7,969 nucleotides of DNA from Sphingopyxis sp. GTDB taxonomy: Bacteria; Pseudomonadota; Alphaproteobacteria; Sphingomonadales; Sphingomonadaceae. The stretch lies in the NCBI GenBank assembly GCA_012035435.1, contig JAAUPH010000099.1, forward strand, positions 1-7,969, written 5' to 3'. Every line of letters begins with the position of its first letter. Within the stretch, counting starts at the first letter, position 1. The notes beneath the pieces are model-generated. The model worked only from the letters and a program-made list of their open reading frames with translations. It had not been told where the DNA came from and made no database searches. A program made the translations under genes and the position numbers. Below are positions 1 through 7,090 of this stretch, piece after piece.

Positions 1-279
1 CGCAACCTTGGCCGCCGCGACCGGATCGGTCGAGGTCGCAAGTGCGGTCGGGCCGGTCAGCATGTCTGCCAGACCGGTATAGGGCGTGCCTTCGAGCGCG
101 ATGTTGGCAAGACGGTTCTTCGTGACCTTGAAGGACGCACCGGCATCCCGCATCTGCTGGCGCAGTGCCGTCGACTGAGCGACGGTCAGACCCAGGTTGC
201 GAACAATCACAACCGAGGCTGCTGACGACAGCGTAGCGTTCAGCGTCGATACGGCTTCGGCCTTTTGAGCACGATCCAT
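1..279 (-). CDS. rplJ: 50S ribosomal protein L10, N-terminal part (3' end beyond window)
   Basis: L10 forms the base of the ribosomal stalk: it binds 23S rRNA with its N-terminal domain and carries L7/L12 dimers on its C-terminal helix. The 93 codons seen begin MDRAQKAEAV and include VVIVRNLGLTVAQ, LRQQMRDAGASFKVTKN and the ALEGTPY..LADMLTGPTALA segment, a typical L10 N-terminal rRNA-binding domain. The family is usually about 165-175 residues, so roughly half is missing at the window edge. The ATG at 279 is supported by GGAG at 287-290, seven bases upstream. The next gene is expected to be rplL, outside the window. rplK and rplA are not directly upstream; a receptor gene in the same orientation is there instead, so this gene probably starts its own transcript. 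L10 families commonly repress their own mRNA, and a structured leader precedes this one. Confidence 0.96.
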   Translation of the reverse strand, partial: MDRAQKAEAVSTLNATLSSAASVVIVRNLGLTVAQSTALRQQMRDAGASFKVTKNRLANIALEGTPYTGLADMLTGPTALATSTDPVAAAKVA

Positions 280-312
280 GCCTTATCTCCACTCTATGTC
301 CGGAGGTGCAAA

Positions 313-388
313 ACCCCCAGATCGCTTGAACAACAGACCAGCGCACGCCGCGGCGTGCGCAAATCTGCAACGAATGTCCTAAGGGGGT
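313..388 (-). promoter_or_regulatory. Structured rplJ mRNA leader, probable L10-type autoregulatory site
   Basis: Read on the minus strand, ACCCCC at 388-383 can pair with GGGGGT at 318-313, closing a domain. Inside it, CAGATT (367-362) pairs with GGTCTG (339-334), stacked on a perfect 10-nt-arm palindrome at 341-360 (GCGCACGCC/GGCGTGCGC). TCG near 373-371 can also meet CGA near 323-321. The closing strand at 314-320 could instead pair with CCTCCGG just before the ribosome binding site, so two exclusive folds are possible. Known biology: L10, alone or with L12, represses rplJL by binding the leader. That this element is the binding site is inferred from position and fold. Confidence 0.55.
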
Positions 389-455
389 AGCCGGGCACCG
401 CGCGCGCCGAAGCGGGCGAAGGAGCCGCGAAATGACTGTCCCCGTCTCGGCTGGA

Positions 456-484
456 AATTAAGCGGGGCAAATCCCCCACACCAA
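456..484 (-). promoter_or_regulatory. Candidate rplJ promoter
   Basis: On the minus strand TTGGTG (484-479) and TTAATT (461-456) are separated by 17 bases. This would give a leader of about 170 nt before the rplJ start and would place the whole folded element in the transcript. Alternative -35-like boxes lie upstream, TTGACC at 522-517 and TTGACT at 560-555, but neither has a convincing -10 at 16-18 bases. The call rests only on consensus resemblance. Confidence 0.35.
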
Positions 485-555
485 CTGTCTCGGACGGAGC
501 TGACACGGGATTAACCGGTCAACACGCGGCGGCCATTAACGCGGCGGCACGCAGA

Positions 556-600
556 GTCAAGAGAAAGCAAGAAGGGCGGACCATCACTGGCCCGCCCCTC
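556..600 (-). terminator. Intrinsic terminator of the 624-3824 receptor gene
   Basis: Starting 24 bases past the receptor stop, the minus strand has GAGGGGCGGGCC (600-589), loop AGTGAT, and GGTCCGCCCTTC (582-571). These form a 12-bp stem with two G-U pairs. It is followed by TTGCTTTCTCTT, a T-rich but interrupted tract. On the plus strand the hairpin has no T tract, so it works mainly for the receptor transcript and isolates rplJ from it. Confidence 0.75.
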
Positions 601-623
601 CCCGTCTTACCAAATCGCCGCGA

Positions 624-3600
624 TCAATATTTCGCGCGGAAGCCCAGGAAGTAGTTCCTGCCAATCGCCGAGATCGGATAGGCCGCTTCGGCCTTGAACG
701 GCCGCTCGTCGGTCAGATTGTTGACGCCAAAGCGGAACGTCAGCTTCTCCGTCACGTCATAGGCGAAGTTCAGGTCGTGTGACCAGAAATTGCCGTCCCG
801 GTTGGGCTCGGCAAAGCCGCTGGGATCTTCGGCTTCTACGCCCTGATAATATTGCTTCGACTGCCAGAATGTCTCCCACTCGGCGCGCACCTTACCAACT
901 TCCCACGCAAGACCGGTGTTGAACGCCAGCTTGGGCCGCTGCGCTTCGCCGCGGAAATCATCTTCGCTGTCGGGGTTGGTGACCGAGGTGAAGTTGGTGT
1001 TCTTGATCGAATAGGTTCCTCCGATCCGCGCCGTCACCGTCCCGGCATCGCCCCCGAGCGGGAAGCGATAACGCGCCTGGAAGTCGATCCCCGACGCCTC
1101 GAACCGCGCAAAGTTGACCGGACCATTGGTCAGGCTGTTGAAGCCCAGGAACGTCGGCGATCCGACCGTGCGGTTGCGGCTGAACAACGAACAAAAGCTG
1201 TTGTTCGGGAAATCGGGCGAGTCATAGCATCCCGACACGATCTCATCCGCAGTCACATTGGCGATGGCGTTCGTGATCTCGTAATTCCAATAGTCCACCG
1301 TCGCGGTAAAGCCCGGGAGGAACGAGGGCTGGAGCACCGTACCGACCGTCCAGCTGGTCGACCGTTCCTCTTCCAGCAAGCGGTTGCCGCCGGTCAGGCC
1401 GGTGATACGAGCCGTCAGCGGATCGGTGAAGCCCACCGGAATCCCGTCAGCGGCACAGTTGGCCGCGCGCACCGACGGGTTGGGCCCGCGGTTGATCTGC
1501 GCTGCGTCGCACGGATCGATCGGCCGGAAGGTTGACGGCGTCGTCGGCGAGAACAAGTTGGTGATGTTCGGCGCCCGCACCGCTTTCGAATAGCTGCCGC
1601 GCACCGTGAGGTCGGCAACCGGACGGTAGATGCCATCAACCGCCCAGGTGAACACACCGCCGACATTTTGCAGGCTATAGTCGGAATAGCGCGCCGATGC
1701 CTTCACCGACAACAGGTCGGCAAAGGGTACATCACGCAGGAAAGGCAGATCGATTTCGCCGAACACTTCCTTGACGTCATAGCTGCCGGTTTCTGGCTGT
1801 GTGCCCGATTCAAAATAGAATCCGGCCTCTTCAAACGCGTCGACGCCAAAGCGGCTCTTTTCCTTGCGATATTCCGCACCCAAGACAATTCCCGGAGCGC
1901 CGCCCGGCAGGCTGAAGAAGCCTTCGGTGGTACCGGCGATAAAGGCCTGCGCCACAAATTGCTCAAGCTTCACGTCGGAACGCGACGCCGGATTGACGAA
2001 AGCAACGGCCTCAGCGCTCGGCGCGCCAAGTCCGAACAGGTTGAGCGGACGGCAGCTGCCGTCGTTTGTCCGGAAGGTGTCGGGTTCGAAAATCCCATCG
2101 CCATCGGGATCGGCATCATAGCCGGGAAAGGCCGACGTCCCCGGAATGGCATTGGCATTCAACGATGAACGGCAAACAATTCGTCCCGAAACCGGATCGC
2201 GGACCGCATCGACGGCAGCGTAGAAACGGTCTTCGACGCGGCGATTGTCGTTAATCTCGGTCTCTTTGGTCTGGCCATAGTTAGCCGAGATTTCATAGGT
2301 CCAGTTGCTCGCAATCTCACCCTCCGCACCAACGACGACGCGATATGTATCGCGGGTCACCCGGCGGCGGTTTTCGCCAAAGTCGGTATTGTCGCGGCTC
2401 ATGATGATCTGGCCGTCGGCACGGTCCAAGCCCGGATTGGCGGCATAAAATGCGTTGATCGCGGTCAGCAGCTCGGCCGGGATGAACGGGTTGTCCAGCC
2501 GGATCGGGATCGTGTCGTTAAAGCTGTTGACGTTGTTAACGTCCGACGCCTTGGTTCGCACGAACTTGCTCTCGACAAAGGGCTTGAACGCAGGCGACAA
2601 TTCGAAGCGCATGTTCAGGTTGGCATTGATCTGCTCGGTGCGCGGAACGACGTTTTCCTTGTCGAGAAACACGTTGGTGCCGTCGCCGCCAAAGCTGTTG
2701 GCGAAGCCGGCGATCAATCCGTCGCGGAACGGCCGCACCCGGCCATTTTCGGTAACATAGCAACCAAAGCCCGTGTTCACGAAGTTATAGGTCTGGTCGC
2801 AATCGTTAATCCCGTTGCGGTCGAAATCGGTGCCAGGATCGTCGGCAACAAAATCACCGTCCGCATCAAAACCAACCAGGCCCAGCGCCGACGAGATGGA
2901 GAAGTTCCGGCTGGGAAGGAACGCGCGGGGTGCCGCATTGCGAGCGCGGTCAATCAATGCCTGCGGCGTGATGGCATAGCGGGGGTTGCCGCCGCGCAAA
3001 ATTGTCTGACCCAGGAACGCGCCGGCCGCAGCCAACGCCGGGGTGATGTCAGCCGCCTGAAAACGCAGCGCGGGATTGGCGTCGTCATCCAGCCGCTGTC
3101 CGCCGCGCAGATAGCTGCGATCGCCATAGCTCAACGCTTCGCCGCGCGTATATTGCAGCGCGACGCTGATGTTGCCGCGATCGTCGGCGAAATTCTTGCC
3201 ATAGGCACCCGAAAGATAATATTCACCAGCATCGCCGCGCTCGCTAACCCCGGCTTGCCCGTCAATGGTAATCCCGTCGAAATCGCGCTTCAGCACATAG
3301 TTGACCACGCCCGATACGGCGTCCGATCCATAAACCGATGACGCGCCGCCGGTCAGCACATCAATCCGGTCAATCAACGCCGTCGGGATGGTTTCCACAT
3401 CGACGATCGCGGTGCCGCTGTCGCCCGACACATGGCGCCGACCATTGACCAGCACCAGCGTCCGCGCCGCGCCCAGATCGCGCAGGTTCAATGCCGTACC
3501 GCCGAAAATCCCGGCCCGCGTTGCCGAAAGGTCGCTCGACACCGAACTGAACAGCGCGGGAATATACTGAATGATGTCGCCCGCCCCGGTGTTACCCGAC

Positions 3601-3824
3601 AGCGTCAGCTGATCGCTGGTCACCGCCGTGACCGGCGCAGCGCTGTCGAGCTCCGGACGGGCGATGCGTGATCCTGTAACAACAATCGACGTATCATCAT
3701 CAGCCTCGGCTGCTGCTTCGGTGTCGGCGGCATCTTGCGCCATTGCTGGCACTGCCGCCATGACAGCGAACATCGCAAATAAGGATGAGGACAGCCGTCC
3801 CCGGCCCACAGCAAGCTTGGTCAT
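624..3824 (-). CDS. TonB-dependent outer membrane receptor (1066 aa)
   Basis: An outer membrane active transporter: a 22-strand barrel closed by a plug, energised by TonB contacting the TonB box. Residues 1 to about 30 are a signal peptide ending AVPAMAQ. The TonB box region is SIVVTGSRI (46-54). The plug spans about 58-180, with TLVLVNGRR (122-130) and GGASSVYGSDAVSGVVNYVL. The barrel fills the rest, with VRGSYSKAVRAPN (741-753), EEERSTSWTVG (818-828) and FRFGVNNLTDERPF near the end, closing on a C-terminal Tyr. Long putative outer loops carry eight cysteines in four close pairs (342/355, 551/591, 772/790, 866/878). They also hold acidic DxDxDG-like stretches at 320-344 and 570-581. The length is large but normal for sphingomonad receptors. 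The ATG at 3824 follows GGGGAAG with a 6-base gap. It lies divergent to a paralogous receptor. The substrate is not deducible; an iron siderophore, a peptide or a glycan are all possible. Confidence 0.95.
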   Translation of the reverse strand: MTKLAVGRGRLSSSLFAMFAVMAAVPAMAQDAADTEAAAEADDDTSIVVTGSRIARPELDSAAPVTAVTSDQLTLSGNTGAGDIIQYIPALFSSVSSDLSATRAGIFGGTALNLRDLGAARTLVLVNGRRHVSGDSGTAIVDVETIPTALIDRIDVLTGGASSVYGSDAVSGVVNYVLKRDFDGITIDGQAGVSERGDAGEYYLSGAYGKNFADDRGNISVALQYTRGEALSYGDRSYLRGGQRLDDDANPALRFQAADITPALAAAGAFLGQTILRGGNPRYAITPQALIDRARNAAPRAFLPSRNFSISSALGLVGFDADGDFVADDPGTDFDRNGINDCDQTYNFVNTGFGCYVTENGRVRPFRDGLIAGFANSFGGDGTNVFLDKENVVPRTEQINANLNMRFELSPAFKPFVESKFVRTKASDVNNVNSFNDTIPIRLDNPFIPAELLTAINAFYAANPGLDRADGQIIMSRDNTDFGENRRRVTRDTYRVVVGAEGEIASNWTYEISANYGQTKETEINDNRRVEDRFYAAVDAVRDPVSGRIVCRSSLNANAIPGTSAFPGYDADPDGDGIFEPDTFRTNDGSCRPLNLFGLGAPSAEAVAFVNPASRSDVKLEQFVAQAFIAGTTEGFFSLPGGAPGIVLGAEYRKEKSRFGVDAFEEAGFYFESGTQPETGSYDVKEVFGEIDLPFLRDVPFADLLSVKASARYSDYSLQNVGGVFTWAVDGIYRPVADLTVRGSYSKAVRAPNITNLFSPTTPSTFRPIDPCDAAQINRGPNPSVRAANCAADGIPVGFTDPLTARITGLTGGNRLLEEERSTSWTVGTVLQPSFLPGFTATVDYWNYEITNAIANVTADEIVSGCYDSPDFPNNSFCSLFSRNRTVGSPTFLGFNSLTNGPVNFARFEASGIDFQARYRFPLGGDAGTVTARIGGTYSIKNTNFTSVTNPDSEDDFRGEAQRPKLAFNTGLAWEVGKVRAEWETFWQSKQYYQGVEAEDPSGFAEPNRDGNFWSHDLNFAYDVTEKLTFRFGVNNLTDERPFKAEAAYPISAIGRNYFLGFRAKY

Positions 3825-3868
3825 AAAAGTCTTCCCCGGTTTTTGCCCGACACGGTTGATCCGCAGTC

Positions 3869-3897
3869 ATTAGGGCATCGCAGAGTTGGTAACGCAA
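3869..3897 (-). promoter_or_regulatory. Candidate promoter for the minus-strand receptor
   Basis: On the minus strand TTGCGT (3897-3892), a 17-base spacer and CCTAAT (3874-3869) sit about 45 bases upstream of the start codon. The match to sigma-70-type consensus is modest (three and four of six). The spacer contains one of the GATGC motifs, so a protein binding there could block this promoter. Confidence 0.3.
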
Positions 3898-3940
3898 TTT
3901 TGATGCGCTGCACAAGCCCCGATGCTCATAAAGCATCGCA
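3875..3940. repeat. GATGC/GCATC cluster with inverted repeat, possible operator
   Basis: GCATC occurs at 3875-3879 and 3933-3937 (both within GCATCGCA), and its complement GATGC at 3902-3906 and 3921-3925. CGATGCT (3920-3926) and AGCATCG (3932-3938) form a perfect 7-bp inverted repeat around CATAA. A further GCATC is at 4003-4007. The symmetric 19-bp element lies between the two divergent receptor starts, where a dimeric regulator could act on both. It does not resemble a Fur box, which is AT-rich (GATAATGATAATC type). Function is inferred from position and symmetry. Confidence 0.45.
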
Positions 3941-3949
3941 AGAAATCGC

Positions 3950-3978
3950 TGGTCATCGGAATTTCGTTACGCTTAAAT
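3950..3978 (+). promoter_or_regulatory. Candidate promoter for the plus-strand receptor
   Basis: TGGTCA (3950-3955), 17 bases, then TTAAAT (3973-3978), about 50 bases upstream of the ATG at 4028. The resemblance to consensus is moderate. The inverted repeat at 3920-3938 lies just upstream of the -35, a place suited to an activator or an upstream-binding repressor. Confidence 0.35.
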
Positions 3979-4027
3979 GAAGGGAGGATGACCGTCTTGG
4001 CGGCATCGGTTGTACTGGGGGAATTTC

Positions 4028-6958
4028 ATGCGCGCCACATCAATCACTCGTTCCATGCTTGCGCTCGGCGTTTGCTCTTTGGCCATGACGGCGGCTCCGG
4101 CTGTGGCGCAAGACAGCGCCGCACCCGCCGCCGAGGAGGACAAGGATAATGAAATCCTCGTCACAGGCTCGCGGATCAAACGTGACCCCAAAGATAGCTC
4201 GGTGCCGCTCGAAGTCATCACGATGAAGGACCTGGAACGCGAAAGCATCAGCAACCCCGAGCAATTCGTCCAATATCTTGCGTCATCGGGTACGGGCCCC
4301 GAAAATCTCGCCAGCAACTCAGACGTCGTGTCGGGGCAACAGCGCGGGAACAACGGATCATCGACCGCAAACCTGCGCGGTCAGGGATCAAACGGCACGC
4401 TGGTCATGCTCAACGGGCGCCGGGTCGCGGCGCACGGCCTCAATGGCGGGTCGGTTGACGTTAACCAGATCCCCTTCGCTGCACTCGAGCGCGTTGAAGT
4501 TTTGAAGGATGGTGCGTCGGCCATTTATGGCACCGACGCCATCGGCGGGGTCATCAACTTCATCACCCGCAACGACTATGAGGGCGTCACCATGAACGCC
4601 TTCTACGACATCACCGAAGAAGGCGATTCACCCCTCTACCGCGTCTCGGCGCTGGCCGGATACGGCGACCTTGGCGATCAGGGTTTCAACATCATGGCCT
4701 CTGTCTCCTATGAAAAGCGCAGCGCGCTGCGGGGCAGCCAGCGCGACTTCGTCAACACGTTTCAACCCGACCGGGGCCTGTCGGTCGACACCCGCGGCAC
4801 GCCCTTTGCGACGTTTATTCCGCTAGCGGGCACGGCCTATACCACGGCTACAGCGCCCTTCATTCCGGGATCGACAACAACGCGGCTCACTGGCGGCATC
4901 AACATCCTCGATCTTCCGGGCCAAGCCGGGTGCGGTGCGATCGACGGTCAGGCACCTTATGATCCGGTTCTCTGGGCCTTTCCCGAAGCGCAATTTGCCT
5001 GTGCCTGGGACACCGGCCGCGCGGCGGTGCTGCAGCAACCGATCGATACGCTCACATGGTTCGGGCGCGGCGTCGTCAACCTTGGCGATCACCAGCTGTC
5101 GGTTGAGGTCACGGGCTCGGACGCCAGTTCGGCGAAGCGTTTCTCAAATCTTCAGCTGACGCCCAACACGACGTCGCAAAACTATGCCTATCGCCGCATC
5201 GCCGGGGTCAATGACGCGATTTTTGACGATCTGGCAAACCGCCTGACCGCCGCTTTCCCGACGTTCAGCCCGCTGCTCGCCGCCACTCCGGCGCTATCCT
5301 ACCGCTGGCGGTGCATCGAATGCGGGGTGCGCGAGATTGAAACGGAAACGCAAACGCAGCGCTATTTCATCGGCGCCGAAGGGCCAATCTTCAAAGGCTG
5401 GGACTATAGCGTTGGCGCCTCGCTTGCGCAAAGCGAGGCGCAATCGACGCTGGGCAGTGGTTATTATTTCCGCGGTACACTGGGCAACGGAGCGCCCGAC
5501 CCCAATGCCCCGACCGCTCCCGGCGCGACCCAGCCGGGCATCATCGGCGTACTGAACAGCGGGAGGCTCAACCCCTTCCTCTTGCCCGGCCAGCAACAGT
5601 CGCAGCAAGCGATCGACATGCTACGCGCCGTGTCGGCTGAAGGTACCGTCCTCTATGGTGGCCGCTTCCGCGTGACCCAGCTTGACGCCTCGCTGGCGGG
5701 CGATTTGTTCGAACTGCCCGGCGGCACCGTCAAGGCCGCGCTTGGCATTGATTATCGCCGCGAAACTTATCGCTTCAACGGCGACGTCCGCGCGGCGGCG
5801 GCGCGCCCCACCATCATCGCCGCGCCGTTCGACGACGGCAACGCGCTGACCGGGGTGAAGCGTGAGATCAAGGCCGCCTTCGCAGAATTGCTGGTGCCGG
5901 TGTTCGATCAACTCGAATTGTCCTTCGCCGCGCGCATCGACGATTACAGGGGCCTTGGTTCGACCACAAATCCCAAGATTTCTGCGAAATTCCGTCCCAC
6001 CGACTGGTTGATGCTGCGCGGCTCGTACAACACGGGTTTCCGCGTGCCGTCGTTCAACCAGATTTTCAATGGCGTGACGCTGGCGCTTTATTCGGGGCGC
6101 GACATTGCCGATCCGCGCACCTGCCCCGGCGGGGTGCCCAATGCGGCGCAGGCCGGCTGTGCCGCGCTGACGACGCTGCAAATCGCCAATGGCGGGCGGC
6201 CTAACCTGCGCCCCGAAACATCGGAGCAAATGAGCCTTGGCATCGTGCTCGAACCCACCAGCAACATCAGCTTCACCGCCGACTGGTGGACTATCAACCG
6301 CGACGACACGATCCAGACCTTGTCGCTGCGCCAGTTGGTCGACAATTTCAGCTTTTTCGAAGAGCGATTCATCCGGGGCGCGGGCGGGCAGCTTGACGTG
6401 ATCGATCAAACCTGGGTCAATGCCGGATCAACCCGCACGCAAGGGATTGATATCGCCGCGCGCGGCCGGTTCGATCTGGGTGGCGGGGCGCTGACGGCCG
6501 GGGTCGATGGTACTTATTTGCTCAAGAAAGAGGAACGCGTCACGCCCACCGCGCCCTTTGGCAATCTGCGCGGAGTGTTCAGCTTTGCCAATGATCTGGG
6601 CATCAAATGGAAACACAATGCCTATGTGACTTGGTCGAACGATGACTGGGCGTTCAGCCTGTCGCAGATTTTCCGTGGCGGCTATCGCAACCAGCAGCTG
6701 CCCGGTGTCGCCAATGGGACGGTCAATCCGCCGAACGACGTGATCAAGACCGATGACTATGTCATCTATAATGCCTCGGCCAGCTTCACGGGCGCGCCCG
6801 GTTTCCGCTTTACGATCGGTGTCAAAAATCTATTCGACAAGGACCCGCCCTTTGCGGTGACGTACGACAGCGCCAGCGGTGCGGGGTCGAGCTGGGAACC
6901 CCGCGTTGCCGACCCGCGCGGCCGCGCCTTCACCTTTCAGGTGGAAAAACGGTTTTGA
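4028..6958 (+). CDS. TonB-dependent outer membrane receptor (976 aa)
   Basis: A second TonB-powered outer membrane importer, paralogous to its divergent neighbour. The signal peptide is residues 1 to about 28, ending APAVAQ. The TonB box is EILVTGSRI (42-50). The plug spans about 55-182 with TANLRGQGSNGTLVMLNGRR (113-132) and DGASAIYGTDAIGGVINFIT. Barrel landmarks are LRGSYNTGFRVPSFNQIF (663-680), LRPETSEQMSLGIVLEP (727-743), TQGIDIAARGRF (804-815) and FTIGVKNLFDKDPPF (928-942), with a C-terminal Phe. Cysteines pair closely in probable loops: 302/325, a CxxC at 429-432, and 699/711. The ATG at 4028 is preferred over an in-frame TTG at 4010. It has GGGGG at 4017-4021 six bases upstream and gives a canonical signal peptide, whereas TTG would add six residues. 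A terminator hairpin follows 16 bases after the stop. No partner transporter or enzyme is adjacent, so the ligand is unknown. Confidence 0.95.
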   Translation: MRATSITRSMLALGVCSLAMTAAPAVAQDSAAPAAEEDKDNEILVTGSRIKRDPKDSSVPLEVITMKDLERESISNPEQFVQYLASSGTGPENLASNSDVVSGQQRGNNGSSTANLRGQGSNGTLVMLNGRRVAAHGLNGGSVDVNQIPFAALERVEVLKDGASAIYGTDAIGGVINFITRNDYEGVTMNAFYDITEEGDSPLYRVSALAGYGDLGDQGFNIMASVSYEKRSALRGSQRDFVNTFQPDRGLSVDTRGTPFATFIPLAGTAYTTATAPFIPGSTTTRLTGGINILDLPGQAGCGAIDGQAPYDPVLWAFPEAQFACAWDTGRAAVLQQPIDTLTWFGRGVVNLGDHQLSVEVTGSDASSAKRFSNLQLTPNTTSQNYAYRRIAGVNDAIFDDLANRLTAAFPTFSPLLAATPALSYRWRCIECGVREIETETQTQRYFIGAEGPIFKGWDYSVGASLAQSEAQSTLGSGYYFRGTLGNGAPDPNAPTAPGATQPGIIGVLNSGRLNPFLLPGQQQSQQAIDMLRAVSAEGTVLYGGRFRVTQLDASLAGDLFELPGGTVKAALGIDYRRETYRFNGDVRAAAARPTIIAAPFDDGNALTGVKREIKAAFAELLVPVFDQLELSFAARIDDYRGLGSTTNPKISAKFRPTDWLMLRGSYNTGFRVPSFNQIFNGVTLALYSGRDIADPRTCPGGVPNAAQAGCAALTTLQIANGGRPNLRPETSEQMSLGIVLEPTSNISFTADWWTINRDDTIQTLSLRQLVDNFSFFEERFIRGAGGQLDVIDQTWVNAGSTRTQGIDIAARGRFDLGGGALTAGVDGTYLLKKEERVTPTAPFGNLRGVFSFANDLGIKWKHNAYVTWSNDDWAFSLSQIFRGGYRNQQLPGVANGTVNPPNDVIKTDDYVIYNASASFTGAPGFRFTIGVKNLFDKDPPFAVTYDSASGAGSSWEPRVADPRGRAFTFQVEKRF

Positions 6959-6970
6959 GTTTGCGTTAAA

Positions 6971-7003
6971 CAGCGGCCGGGCGGAAATGCCCGGCCCTTG
7001 CTG
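6971..7003. terminator. Hairpin terminator, usable from both strands
   Basis: GGCCGGGC (6975-6982), loop GGAAAT, GCCCGGCC (6989-6996): a perfect 8-bp GC stem, which CAGC/GCTG (6971-6974 and 7000-7003) can lengthen around a bulge. On the plus strand it is followed by CTTGCTGCTT, a poor T tract. On the minus strand it is followed by GCTGTTTAA. It lies between convergent genes, the receptor and phhB, and could end both transcripts. Confidence 0.6.
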
Positions 7004-7044
7004 CTTGCACAGGTCATGGCCATCCTGCGCCCCCTATACCGTCC

Positions 7045-7065
7045 GTCCTGAGCTTGTCGAAGGAC
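7045..7065. repeat. REP-like repeat element (single copy here)
   Basis: The 21-base core starts GTCCTGAGC and ends TCGAAGGAC, with GTCCT/AGGAC as complementary ends. This string is a familiar short interspersed repeat in sphingomonad and related genomes, often found between genes. Here it sits between convergent genes just past a terminator, the usual place. Family assignment is from memory; only one copy is in the window. A second weak inverted repeat, TGCGA/TCGCA at 7074-7090, follows it. Confidence 0.65.
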
Positions 7066-7090
7066 AGGCGGGGTGCGAAGCAGCGTCGCA

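Noticed and set aside
294..506. 70-codon GTG-initiated frame in the rplJ leader
   Set aside because: No ribosome binding site, it overlaps the candidate promoter and the structured leader, and the product has no recognisable features.
852..1535. Plus-strand open frame of 227 codons
   Set aside because: It lies wholly antisense to the 1066-aa receptor, shows no recognisable domain, and has the Arg-rich composition typical of shadow frames in GC-rich genes.
4010..4027. TTG at 4010 as the start of the second receptor
   Set aside because: It would put MYWGNF before a normal signal peptide and would overlap the GGGGG ribosome site; ATG at 4028 gives the canonical N-terminus.
3825..4027. Fur box between the receptors
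   Set aside because: No GATAATGATAATC-like AT-rich palindrome was found; the only clear symmetric element is CGATGCT-N5-AGCATCG.
3922..4149. Plus-strand frame containing an ATG at 3988 right after AGGGAGG
   Set aside because: The purine run touches the ATG with no spacer, and the frame runs out of phase into the receptor signal peptide region. The receptor start at 4028 is clearly better.
5621..6409. Minus-strand open frame of 262 codons
   Set aside because: It is fully antisense to the 976-aa receptor, whose frame has clear plug and barrel motifs. The antisense product resembles no family and is best explained by GC-rich codon bias.
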